This document shows positions 1 through 6,524 of a stretch of DNA of 8,268 nucleotides, in pieces. The translations under genes and the position numbers were made by a program. Under the pieces are notes generated by a model. The model worked only from the letters and a program-made list of their open reading frames with translations. It was not told the DNA's origin and did not search any database. Each line of letters opens with the position of its first letter. The stretch's first letter is position 1. The stretch comes from an uncultured Prevotella sp. (GTDB lineage: Bacteria > Bacteroidota > Bacteroidia > Bacteroidales > Bacteroidaceae), in the NCBI GenBank assembly GCA_945827565.1, contig CALZNR010000045.1:1-8268 (forward strand). The letters run 5' to 3'.

Positions 1-86
1 AGAGACACCCTGATAGAAACATGAAAACTAATTTATAGAACATCCCTAAAAACAAAAGCAAACAAACCGTTCCATCATAAAAAGGG

Positions 87-1988
87 ATGGACACAAAATA
101 CACACTGACTATGAACTTTGAAATGAAATACGATGTGGTGGTGGTGGGAGGAGGCCACGCTGGATGCGAGGCTGCCGTGGCTGCCGCCAACATGGGCGCA
201 AAAACCTGTTTGGTGACGATGGACATGAACAAAATAGCACAGATGTCGTGCAACCCTGCCATCGGAGGCATCGCCAAAGGACAGATAGTTCGAGAGATTG
301 ACGCACTGGGAGGAGAAATGGGACGGGTGACCGACGCCACCGCCATACAGTTCAGAATGCTCAACCGCTCTAAAGGACCTGCAGTGTGGAGCCCCAGAGC
401 ACAGTGCGACCGAGGAAAATACATCTGGCAATGGCGCACCACACTGGACAATACACCGCTGCTCGACGTGTGGCAAGACCAGGTGGATGAACTGCTTACC
501 AAAGGAAAAACCGCCATTGGAGTGCACACCATCTGGGGAGTGAACATCTATGCCAAAAGCATAGTGATCACCGCAGGCACCTTCCTGAACGGACTGATGC
601 ACATTGGCAGACAAATGGTGGCGGGAGGACGCATTGCCGAACCTGCCGCAACGCATCTCACCGAGAGTATCACACAGCATGGCATACGCTCATGGCGCAT
701 GAAGACAGGTACACCCGTGCGCATAGACAAGCGCAGCGTACACTTTGAAGACATGGAGATACAGCCGGGAGAGACCGATTTCCACCAGTTTAGCTTCATG
801 GCTCCGCAGCGCGTGCTGAAACAGCTGCCCTGCTGGACCTGCAACACCAATGCCCAAGTGCACAAGATTCTGAACAGCGGACTGCCAGAATCACCTCTGT
901 ATAACGGACAAATAAAAAGCATCGGACCACGCTACTGCCCCTCGATAGAAACAAAACTGGTGACCTTCCCCGACAAAGAGCAGCACCCGCTGTTTCTGGA
1001 ACCCGAGGGAGAAGACACCAACGAGATGTACCTGAACGGCTTCTCCTCATCGCTGCCCATGCACACACAGATTGAGGCACTGCGGCAGATACCCGCACTG
1101 CGCGATGTGAAAGTCTATAGACCAGGCTATGCCATAGAATATGACTTCTTTGACCCCACACAACTAAACCATTCGTTGGAATCGAAAATTATTGAAGGAC
1201 TGTTCTTTGCCGGACAGGTGAACGGCACCACCGGCTATGAAGAAGCTGGCGGACAAGGATTGGTGGCAGGTGCCAACGCAGCCATCCACTGCAGCGGAGG
1301 CGCACCTTTTGTAATGGCACGCGACGAGAGCTATATCGGCGTACTTGTCGATGACTTGGTGACAAAAGGAGTGGATGAACCCTACCGCATGTTTACCTCG
1401 AGAGCGGAATACCGCATCTTGCTGCGACAAGATGACGCTGATGCCCGACTCACCGAACGAGCCTACCAGATAGGACTGGCAAAAACTGCCCGCTATGAAT
1501 GGTGGATGAAAAAGAAGAAGAATATCGAAGAAATCGAGCAATTCTGTCAAAACACATCGGTGAAACCCACTGCCATCAACAGCGCATTAGAAAGCATTGG
1601 CACCACCCCACTCCATGGCAGTACCAAACTGATAGACCTTATCAGCCGCCCACAGCTAAGCATCAACCAACTTGCCGAATGGCTGCCCGAACTATCGACA
1701 TTCCTAAGCAACTTCAACGAACGACACGAAGAAATTATCGAAGCCACCGAAATACGCATCAAATATAAAGGATACATAGAGCGCGAGAAAATGGTGGCAG
1801 AAAAGATGCACCGATTAGAAAACATCAAGATAAAAGGCAAGTTCAACTACGCCGAAATGCACCAGCTATCTACCGAAGCACGACAGAAACTGGAAGCAAT
1901 CAACCCCGAAACATTAGCACAGGCAAGCAGAATCCCTGGCGTCTCTCCCAGCGATATCAACGTGATGCTGGTGCTGATGGGACGATAA
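87..1988 (+). CDS. mnmG: tRNA uridine-5-carboxymethylaminomethyl modification enzyme MnmG (GidA)
   Basis: FAD-dependent partner of MnmE. The MnmEG complex installs (carboxymethyl)aminomethyl groups at C5 of the wobble uridine U34 of certain tRNAs in the cytoplasm. The N-terminal Rossmann dinucleotide motif GGGHAG is at residues 21-26. The conserved cysteines are both present, C55 in SCNPAIGG and C284 in GPRYCPSIE, and the second family signature AGQVNGTTGYEEAGGQG is intact. The C-terminal helical MnmE/tRNA-binding region ends in the conserved SRIPGVSPSDIN block. At 633 residues from the first ATG it is full length. The start is uncertain: in-frame ATGs at 111 (MNFEMKYDV) and 123 (MKYDV) fit the family N-terminus better than 87, and none has a clear Shine-Dalgarno. 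It is followed by apt after 44 bp. Family assignment is essentially certain. Confidence 0.97.
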   Translation: MDTKYTLTMNFEMKYDVVVVGGGHAGCEAAVAAANMGAKTCLVTMDMNKIAQMSCNPAIGGIAKGQIVREIDALGGEMGRVTDATAIQFRMLNRSKGPAVWSPRAQCDRGKYIWQWRTTLDNTPLLDVWQDQVDELLTKGKTAIGVHTIWGVNIYAKSIVITAGTFLNGLMHIGRQMVAGGRIAEPAATHLTESITQHGIRSWRMKTGTPVRIDKRSVHFEDMEIQPGETDFHQFSFMAPQRVLKQLPCWTCNTNAQVHKILNSGLPESPLYNGQIKSIGPRYCPSIETKLVTFPDKEQHPLFLEPEGEDTNEMYLNGFSSSLPMHTQIEALRQIPALRDVKVYRPGYAIEYDFFDPTQLNHSLESKIIEGLFFAGQVNGTTGYEEAGGQGLVAGANAAIHCSGGAPFVMARDESYIGVLVDDLVTKGVDEPYRMFTSRAEYRILLRQDDADARLTERAYQIGLAKTARYEWWMKKKKNIEEIEQFCQNTSVKPTAINSALESIGTTPLHGSTKLIDLISRPQLSINQLAEWLPELSTFLSNFNERHEEIIEATEIRIKYKGYIEREKMVAEKMHRLENIKIKGKFNYAEMHQLSTEARQKLEAINPETLAQASRIPGVSPSDINVMLVLMGR

Positions 1989-2032
1989 ACCACCCCACCA
2001 AATACCAACAAGACACATTTAAAAAACTTACC

Positions 2033-2563
2033 ATGAATAATCCCATTTTAGTAAACAACCTGCGCTGTATCCCCGATTTCCCCATCAAGGGCATCAACTT
2101 TCGCGACGTTACCACTCTTTTCAGCAATGCCGAATGTATGCAAATCATCATCGACGAACTCTATGAGAAATACAAAGACAAGGGCATTACCAAGGTGGTG
2201 GGCATAGAAAGTCGCGGCTTTGTGATTGGCGCCGCCCTGGCAGCACGCCTCGGTGCCGGCATGGTGCTATGCAGAAAGAAAGGAAAACTGCCTGCAGAAA
2301 CCATTGAAGAGAACTACAGCAAAGAATACGGAACCGACACCTTAGAAATCCATAAAGATGCCATCAACAGCAACGACATAGTGCTGCTCCACGACGATCT
2401 GCTTGCAACTGGAGGCACCATGAAGGCAGCCTACAACCTCTGCCAGAAGTTTCAACCCCGCAACACCTACATCAGCTTCATCATTGAGATTAAAGACAAG
2501 GAGCTCCATGGCAGAGATCTACTCCCCAAAGAGGTGGAGGTGAGCACGCTTTTAAGCATGTAA
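2033..2563 (+). CDS. apt: adenine phosphoribosyltransferase
   Basis: Salvages adenine by condensing it with PRPP to give AMP and pyrophosphate, a cytosolic reaction. The protein is 176 residues, the usual length for the family. Visible landmarks are the N-terminal IPDFPIKGINFRDVTTL block, GIESRGF near residue 60, the KKGKLPAE loop, and the type I phosphoribosyltransferase PRPP-binding motif VLLHDDLLATGGT at residues 117-129. The acidic pair D121-D122 and the TGGT loop are intact. The single plausible ATG is at 2033, with an A-rich leader and no Shine-Dalgarno, typical of Bacteroidota. It lies 44 bp after mnmG with no visible terminator between them, so co-transcription is plausible. Downstream are 64 bp holding a parS-like palindrome and then uvrC. 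Confidence 0.96.
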   Translation: MNNPILVNNLRCIPDFPIKGINFRDVTTLFSNAECMQIIIDELYEKYKDKGITKVVGIESRGFVIGAALAARLGAGMVLCRKKGKLPAETIEENYSKEYGTDTLEIHKDAINSNDIVLLHDDLLATGGTMKAAYNLCQKFQPRNTYISFIIEIKDKELHGRDLLPKEVEVSTLLSM

Positions 2564-2569
2564 TACCAT

Positions 2570-2587
2570 AAGTTTCACGTGAAACTT
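2570..2587. other. parS: parS-like centromere site (18-bp perfect palindrome)
   Basis: AAGTTTCACGTGAAACTT reads identically on both strands. Its inner 14 bases, GTTTCACGTGAAAC, are the core of the chromosomal parS consensus TGTTTCACGTGAAACA; only the two outermost bases of the 16-bp consensus differ. It sits in the short gap between apt and uvrC. In most bacteria parS sites bind ParB and cluster around oriC, so this site implies an origin-proximal locus. The alternative is a weak hairpin terminator for apt (7-bp stem, ACGT loop), but only TTAATC follows, which is a poor U-tract. Binding by ParB is inferred from the motif, not shown. Confidence 0.82.
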
Positions 2588-2610
2588 TAATCAATAAACC
2601 AACTTTAAAT

Positions 2611-2618
2611 GAGGAGGT
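2611..2618 (+). promoter_or_regulatory. strong Shine-Dalgarno before uvrC
   Basis: GAGGAGGT lies with its AGGAGG core ending 10 bases before the GTG at 2628. It is 31 bases from the next in-frame ATG at 2649, too far to serve it. It is the only strong Shine-Dalgarno placed before a gene start in this window and favours GTG 2628 as the uvrC start. Bacteroidota genes generally do without such sequences, which makes it unusual. Confidence 0.6.
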
Positions 2619-2627
2619 TACAATTCC

Positions 2628-4496
2628 GTGAAACATAAAAAGGGCGCAATGAAGAGAGAAGAGAACGAGCAGCGAATAGCAAGACTGAAGGGCATTGTGG
2701 ACAGTATGCCAGACAAGCCGGGCAGCTACCAGTTTTATGATGGCGAAGGCACCATCATCTACGTGGGCAAGGCAAAGAACCTGAAGAGCCGCGTGGCCTC
2801 TTACTTCCACACGGAGGTGGACAGGTTCAAGACCAAAGTGCTTGTGAGCAAAGTGCAAGACATCTCCTACACAGTGGTGAACACAGAAGAGGATGCACTG
2901 CTGCTGGAGAACAACCTCATCAAGAAGTACAATCCCAAGTACAACGTGCTGCTCAAAGACGGCAAGACCTACCCCAGCATCTGTGTAACCAACGAACTGC
3001 TGCCACGCATCTTCAAAACAAGAACCATCAACAAGAAATGGGGCACTTATTTCGGTCCCTACTCCCATCTTCCCTCAATGTATGCCGTGCTGGACCTTAT
3101 CAAGAAAATGTACCACCTGCGCACCTGTAAACACCCCATCACACAAGAGGGAATAGACCAGAAGAAATATCAGGTTTGTCTGGATTATCACATACACCGC
3201 TGCGCCGGACCATGTGCCGCACACCAATCAACAGAGGAGTACAGACGAAACGTGGAGGAGGCAAAAGAAATACTGAAAGGCAACACCCGAGGCATCATCA
3301 AAACACTGCTGCAACGCATGGAAACACTGGCAGAACAACTACAGTTTGAAGAGGCCGAAAAGGTGAAACAGCAATACCTGCTCATCAACCAGTTCTGCGC
3401 CAAAAGCGAGGTGGTGAGCCACACCATAGACAACGTGGATGTGGTGGGCATCACAGACGATGAGCATACCGCCTTCATCAACTACATACACGTCACAGCA
3501 GGCAGCATCAACCAATCTTTCACCTTTGAATACCGCAAGAAACTAAACGAGACAAAAGAGGAACTGCTGGCTCTGGGAATCACAGAAATGAGACAACGAT
3601 TTGGCAGCACATCCAAGGAGATTGTGGTGCCCTTTATACCCAACTCAACATGGGAAAACATAGTGCTTACAGTGCCCCAAAGAGGCGACAAGAAAACCCT
3701 GCTCGAACTGTCTCTAATGAACTGCAAGCAATACCGCTTTGACCGACTGAAACAGGCTGAAAAACTGAATCCTGAGCAGAAACAGACAAGGCTGATGAAG
3801 GAACTGCAAGAAAAACTGCAACTGCCCAAACTGCCCTATCAGATAGAATGTTTTGACAATTCTAATATCTCTGGCACCGATGCTGTGGCCGCCTGTGTGG
3901 TGTTCAAAGCACTGAAACCAGCAAAGAAACACTACAGGAAATACAACATCAAAACGGTGGAAGGACCAGACGACTACGCCTCAATGAAAGAGGTGGTGAG
4001 ACGACGCTACACAAGAATGATGGAGGATAATGAACCACTGCCCAACCTGATTATCACCGATGGAGGACAGGGACAGATGAGCGTGGTGAGAAGCGTGGTG
4101 GAAGACGAACTGCACCTGCAAATACCTGTCGCAGGACTGGCCAAAGACAACCGCCACCGCACCAACGAACTGCTGTATGGCAACCCACCTGCCACCATAG
4201 CCATAAAGACAGACAGCGAACTGTTCAGAATACTTACGCAGATACAAGACGAGGTGCACCGATTTGCCATTACATTTCACCGTGACAAACGCTCTAAACA
4301 TCAGTTACACAGCGAATTAGATGAAATAAAAGGCATCGGACCAAAGACAAAACAACTGCTGCTTGGTCAACTGAAGAGCGTGAAACGCATACAAGAGGCA
4401 AGCATCGACACGCTGACAACTATTGCAGGAAAAACAAAGGCTGCCATCATCTACCAGCATTTCCACCCTGATAACAGCCTACAAACAGAGCAATGA
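2628..4496 (+). CDS. uvrC: UvrABC system protein C (excinuclease subunit)
   Basis: Nuclease subunit of nucleotide-excision repair; it cuts on both sides of the lesion in DNA handed over by UvrA/UvrB. The N-terminal GIY-YIG domain has GSY at 32-34, YVG at 45-47, R55, and catalytic E94 in LLLENNLIKKY. A UVR (UvrB-interaction) helix pair follows at about 231-250. The RNase H-like endonuclease domain has D410 (ECFDNSN), the DDY at 448-450, D478 (ITDGGQGQ) and H544 (DEVHRFAITFHR). A C-terminal tandem helix-hairpin-helix begins near 565 (DEIKGIGPKTK). At 622 residues all domains are intact. GTG 2628 is chosen because of the upstream GAGGAGGT; ATG 2649 (residue 8) is the alternative and loses nothing conserved. 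It is followed by dtd after 76 bp. Confidence 0.97.
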   Translation: MKHKKGAMKREENEQRIARLKGIVDSMPDKPGSYQFYDGEGTIIYVGKAKNLKSRVASYFHTEVDRFKTKVLVSKVQDISYTVVNTEEDALLLENNLIKKYNPKYNVLLKDGKTYPSICVTNELLPRIFKTRTINKKWGTYFGPYSHLPSMYAVLDLIKKMYHLRTCKHPITQEGIDQKKYQVCLDYHIHRCAGPCAAHQSTEEYRRNVEEAKEILKGNTRGIIKTLLQRMETLAEQLQFEEAEKVKQQYLLINQFCAKSEVVSHTIDNVDVVGITDDEHTAFINYIHVTAGSINQSFTFEYRKKLNETKEELLALGITEMRQRFGSTSKEIVVPFIPNSTWENIVLTVPQRGDKKTLLELSLMNCKQYRFDRLKQAEKLNPEQKQTRLMKELQEKLQLPKLPYQIECFDNSNISGTDAVAACVVFKALKPAKKHYRKYNIKTVEGPDDYASMKEVVRRRYTRMMEDNEPLPNLIITDGGQGQMSVVRSVVEDELHLQIPVAGLAKDNRHRTNELLYGNPPATIAIKTDSELFRILTQIQDEVHRFAITFHRDKRSKHQLHSELDEIKGIGPKTKQLLLGQLKSVKRIQEASIDTLTTIAGKTKAAIIYQHFHPDNSLQTEQ

Positions 4497-4545
4497 ACAC
4501 CAGCACAAAAAGACAGAAAGAGCAAAGAAAAAGAAATGAAATGAT

Positions 4546-4553
4546 TATCTTTG
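4546..4553 (+). promoter_or_regulatory. candidate Bacteroidota-type -7 box before dtd
   Basis: TATCTTTG matches the Bacteroidota -7 consensus TAnnTTTG exactly. It lies 19 bases before the dtd ATG, inside the 76-bp uvrC-dtd gap, which would give a transcript with a leader of only about a dozen bases. No TTTG is seen at the usual -33 distance; that stretch is A/G-rich. It suggests that dtd, the MazG-like gene and deoC can be transcribed independently of uvrC. Confidence 0.5.
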
Positions 4554-4572
4554 CAGCAAGGTTGAAAAGAAT

Positions 4573-5025
4573 ATGAGATTAGTGATACAAAGAGTGAAAG
4601 AAGCAAGCGTGACCATTGACGGAAACGTGAAATCGCAGATTGGCAAAGGACTGCTTGTGTTGGTGGGCGTATGCGCCGAAGACACCGAAGAAGATGCCAC
4701 GTGGCTGGCAAAGAAAACAGCCTCGCTGCGCATCTTTGACGACGAAAACGGCGTGATGAACCGCTCGGTGAACGACGTCAACGGAGAAGCCCTTGTGGTG
4801 AGCCAATTCACCCTGTATGCCAGTTACAAAAAAGGCAACCGCCCCTCGTGGTTGCGAGCAGCCACACACGACATCTCCATCCCACTCTACGAGTTTTTCT
4901 GCAAGCAGATGGAGAAAGAAATGGGCAAGCCAGTGGGCACAGGAGAATTTGGCGCCGACATGAAGGTGGCACTGCTCAACGACGGACCTGTGACCATTTG
5001 TATGGACTCAAAAAACAAAGAATAA
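4573..5025 (+). CDS. dtd: D-aminoacyl-tRNA deacylase
   Basis: Hydrolyses D-amino acids (and glycine) mischarged on tRNAs, recycling the tRNA and protecting translation from wrong-handed residues; cytosolic homodimer. The 150-residue protein starts with MRLVIQRVKEASV, the classic DTD N-terminus. It carries SQFTLYA at 77-83, with the conserved T80, and NDGPVT at 136-141, which contains the Gly-Pro dipeptide that rejects L-amino acids. Length and both motifs are canonical. The start is fixed because the family N-terminus begins at this methionine. A candidate -7 box lies 19 bases upstream. The MazG-like gene starts 11 bp after the stop, so the two are very probably co-transcribed. Confidence 0.97.
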   Translation: MRLVIQRVKEASVTIDGNVKSQIGKGLLVLVGVCAEDTEEDATWLAKKTASLRIFDDENGVMNRSVNDVNGEALVVSQFTLYASYKKGNRPSWLRAATHDISIPLYEFFCKQMEKEMGKPVGTGEFGADMKVALLNDGPVTICMDSKNKE

Positions 5026-5036
5026 CAAAGAAAAAG

Positions 5037-5396
5037 ATGGAGAATCTGTCAGAAAAGAAGGAGATAACACTCAACGAGGCACAGCAACTCGTGGATAACT
5101 GGATCAAGGAATATGGCGTGAGATATTTCTCTGAGCTCACCAACATGGTGGTGCTTACCGAAGAGGTGGGCGAACTGGCACGAGTGATGGCACGCACCTA
5201 TGGCGACCAAAGCTTCAAAAGCGGCGAGAACACCCGTCTTGGCGATGAAATGGCTGATGTGCTGTGGGTGCTTCTCTGCCTGGCAAACCAAACAGGAGTG
5301 AACCTTACAGAAGAACTGAAGAAGAATATCCAGAAGAAAACAACACGCGACAAGGATAGACATAAGGAGAATAAAAAACTAAGCACAGCTCCTTGA
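5037..5396 (+). CDS. MazG-like nucleotide pyrophosphohydrolase
   Basis: Small all-alpha NTP pyrophosphohydrolase of the MazG superfamily, expected to hydrolyse (deoxy)nucleoside triphosphates to monophosphate and pyrophosphate; the true substrate is unknown. The 119-residue protein has the Mg2+-binding pattern EExxE at 42-46 (LTEEVGELARV) paired with ExxD at 71-74 (GDEMADVLWVL). The tracts YGVRYFSELTNM and QTGVNLTEEL match the conserved Bacteroidales version. ATG 5037 is chosen: the frame stays open upstream to 4848 inside dtd, but that part is dtd read out of frame. The C-terminus after RDKDRH adds a charged tail (KENKKLSTAP) that looks non-essential. It lies 11 bp after dtd and 93 bp before deoC. 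House-cleaning of the nucleotide pool is inferred from family membership only. Confidence 0.9.
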   Translation: MENLSEKKEITLNEAQQLVDNWIKEYGVRYFSELTNMVVLTEEVGELARVMARTYGDQSFKSGENTRLGDEMADVLWVLLCLANQTGVNLTEELKKNIQKKTTRDKDRHKENKKLSTAP

Positions 5397-5409
5397 CAGA
5401 GGCGCTGAG

Positions 5410-5476
5410 CAAAGCTAAAAAGAGGTCAATCAAAGCTAAAAAGAGAAGTCAATCAAAGTTAAAAAGAGAAGACAAT
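5410..5476. repeat. short tandem direct repeats upstream of deoC
   Basis: Three near-identical copies of CAAAGCTAAAAAGAG start at 5410, 5431 and 5454; the third has GTT for GCT. They are joined by GTCAAT or AAGTCAAT, giving periods of 21 and 23 bp. A decayed fourth copy (GACAATAAGAATAAAAA) runs into the deoC start. The repeats fill most of the 93-bp gap between the MazG-like gene and deoC. On the reverse strand each copy contains a TAnnTTTG box (TAGCTTTG twice, TAACTTTG once). The role is unknown: operator, A-rich translation leader, or neutral tandem duplication are all possible. Confidence 0.75.
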
Positions 5477-5489
5477 AAGAATAAAAAAC

Positions 5490-6425
5490 ATGACACAGCA
5501 TGAACATTGCCACTGCGGCGAACACCATGAAGAAGAACTGCAACTGAACAAGTACAATGCAGCACTGGAACAATACTCACTAAACATCAGCGATGAAGAG
5601 GTGAGAAAGGCCGTGAAAACCATTATTACAGAAAAGGTGCACACCAACGACACACCAGAAGTAAAGAAATTCCTACTGGGCAGCGTGGAACTGACCTCGC
5701 TGAAAACCACCGATTCTGACGAAAGTATTCTGGCACTGACCGAGCGTGTGAACCGCTTTGATGAGGAATATGCCGACCTGCCTCACGTGGCTGCCATCTG
5801 CGTTTACGCCAACTTTGCACGCACTGTGAGCGAATCGTTAGAGGTAGATGGTGTACAGGTGACCTGCGTATCGGGCGCCTTTCCCTCTGCACAGGCACTG
5901 ATGGAAGTGAAGATTGCCGAAACAGCCCTGGCACTGCAAGATGGAGCCACAGAAATAGACATGGTGATGCCCGTGGGCAAATATCTGAGCGGTGACTACG
6001 AAGGCATGTGCGACGAAATAGACGAGATGAAGCAACTGTGCGGAGAGCGCAAACTGAAGGTGATACTGGAGACTGGATGCCTGAAAACAGCAGCACACAT
6101 CAAACGCGCCTCACTGCTTGCCATGTATGCCGGTGCCGACTTCATCAAAACAAGTACAGGCAAGGAACAGCCTGCTGCCACACCCGAAGCAGCCTACGTG
6201 ATGTGCCAAGCCATCAAGGAGTACTATGAAAAAACGGGCATACAGGTAGGTTTTAAGCCCGCTGGCGGCCTTAATTCCGTGACAGATGCACTGATATACT
6301 ACAGCATCGTAAAAGAGGTTCTGGGCGAAAAATGGCTCACTCACGACTACTTCAGACTGGGCACCAGCAGACTCACCAATCTGCTTATCAGCGAAATCAT
6401 AGGCGAAGAGGTGAAGTTCTTCTAA
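5490..6425 (+). CDS. deoC: deoxyribose-phosphate aldolase
   Basis: Class I aldolase that splits 2-deoxyribose 5-phosphate into acetaldehyde and glyceraldehyde 3-phosphate, the last step of deoxynucleoside catabolism; cytosolic. At 311 residues it is the long form found in Bacteroidales, with about 60 residues of helical N-terminal sequence before the barrel. Catalytic residues are in place: D157 (EIDMVMPVGK), Schiff-base K220 (ADFIKTSTGK) and K256 (VGFKPAGGL). The C-terminus ends in FF, as in relatives. Residues 4-13 are unusually His/Cys-rich (HEHCHCGEHH), like a small metal-binding tag. The start is secure because no other methionine precedes the barrel. Repeats lie directly upstream and a hairpin terminator downstream. 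Class I aldolases need no metal, so the tag's role is unclear. Confidence 0.96.
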   Translation: MTQHEHCHCGEHHEEELQLNKYNAALEQYSLNISDEEVRKAVKTIITEKVHTNDTPEVKKFLLGSVELTSLKTTDSDESILALTERVNRFDEEYADLPHVAAICVYANFARTVSESLEVDGVQVTCVSGAFPSAQALMEVKIAETALALQDGATEIDMVMPVGKYLSGDYEGMCDEIDEMKQLCGERKLKVILETGCLKTAAHIKRASLLAMYAGADFIKTSTGKEQPAATPEAAYVMCQAIKEYYEKTGIQVGFKPAGGLNSVTDALIYYSIVKEVLGEKWLTHDYFRLGTSRLTNLLISEIIGEEVKFF

Positions 6426-6485
6426 TCCAATTCGGCCGTTAAGAGCAAGGAAGCAGTCAGAATAGCGAAAGGAATAAACCACTAA

Positions 6486-6524
6486 AAAGGTGTGTCAGCA
6501 ACATTGCTCTACACACCTTTATTT
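6486..6524. terminator. bidirectional hairpin terminator between deoC and polyprenyl synthase
   Basis: AAAGGTGTGT at 6486-6495 pairs perfectly with ACACACCTTT at 6511-6520 (10 bp). Within the loop, AGCA at 6497-6500 can pair with TGCT at 6505-6508. On the plus strand it is followed by ATTTATTT; on the minus strand by TTTTTAG. The element lies between two convergent genes and can serve both, 60 bp after the deoC stop. The TAA stop of the minus-strand gene (6519-6521) overlaps the foot of the stem. Confidence 0.8.

Noticed and set aside
75..680. 201-codon minus-strand open frame opposite mnmG, with a His-rich C-terminus.
   Set aside because: It is the antisense reading of a clearly coding mnmG region; its His run is the complement of the valine-rich Rossmann strand (GTGGTGGTG). 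No family resemblance.
1499..1768. 89-codon plus-strand frame within mnmG.
   Set aside because: Frame-shifted reading of mnmG, rich in Arg/Thr/Gln/His from A/C-rich codons, with no plausible start signal or domain.
2490..3068. 192-codon minus-strand open frame crossing apt end, the gap and uvrC start.
   Set aside because: It spans two well-supported plus-strand genes and the parS-like palindrome, shows no recognisable domain, and is best explained as a shadow.
4696..4705. GCCACGTGGC palindrome in dtd, sharing CACGTG with parS.
   Set aside because: Only the central hexamer agrees with parS; the arms differ, and the bases are explained by coding for Ala-Thr-Trp-Leu. The same applies to CACGTG at 5784-5789 in deoC.
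4848..5036. 63-codon N-terminal extension of the MazG-like gene inside dtd.
   Set aside because: The extension is dtd read out of frame and low in MazG similarity; the family N-terminus fits ATG 5037.
5090..5098. CGTGGATAA, one base from a DnaA box (TGTGGATAA).
   Set aside because: A single isolated near-match inside coding sequence, with no cluster and no AT-rich unwinding region; not evidence of an origin within the window.
5410..5476. Possible mini CRISPR array.
   Set aside because: Repeat units are about 15 bp with 6-8 bp near-identical linkers rather than unique 30-bp spacers, and no cas genes are present.
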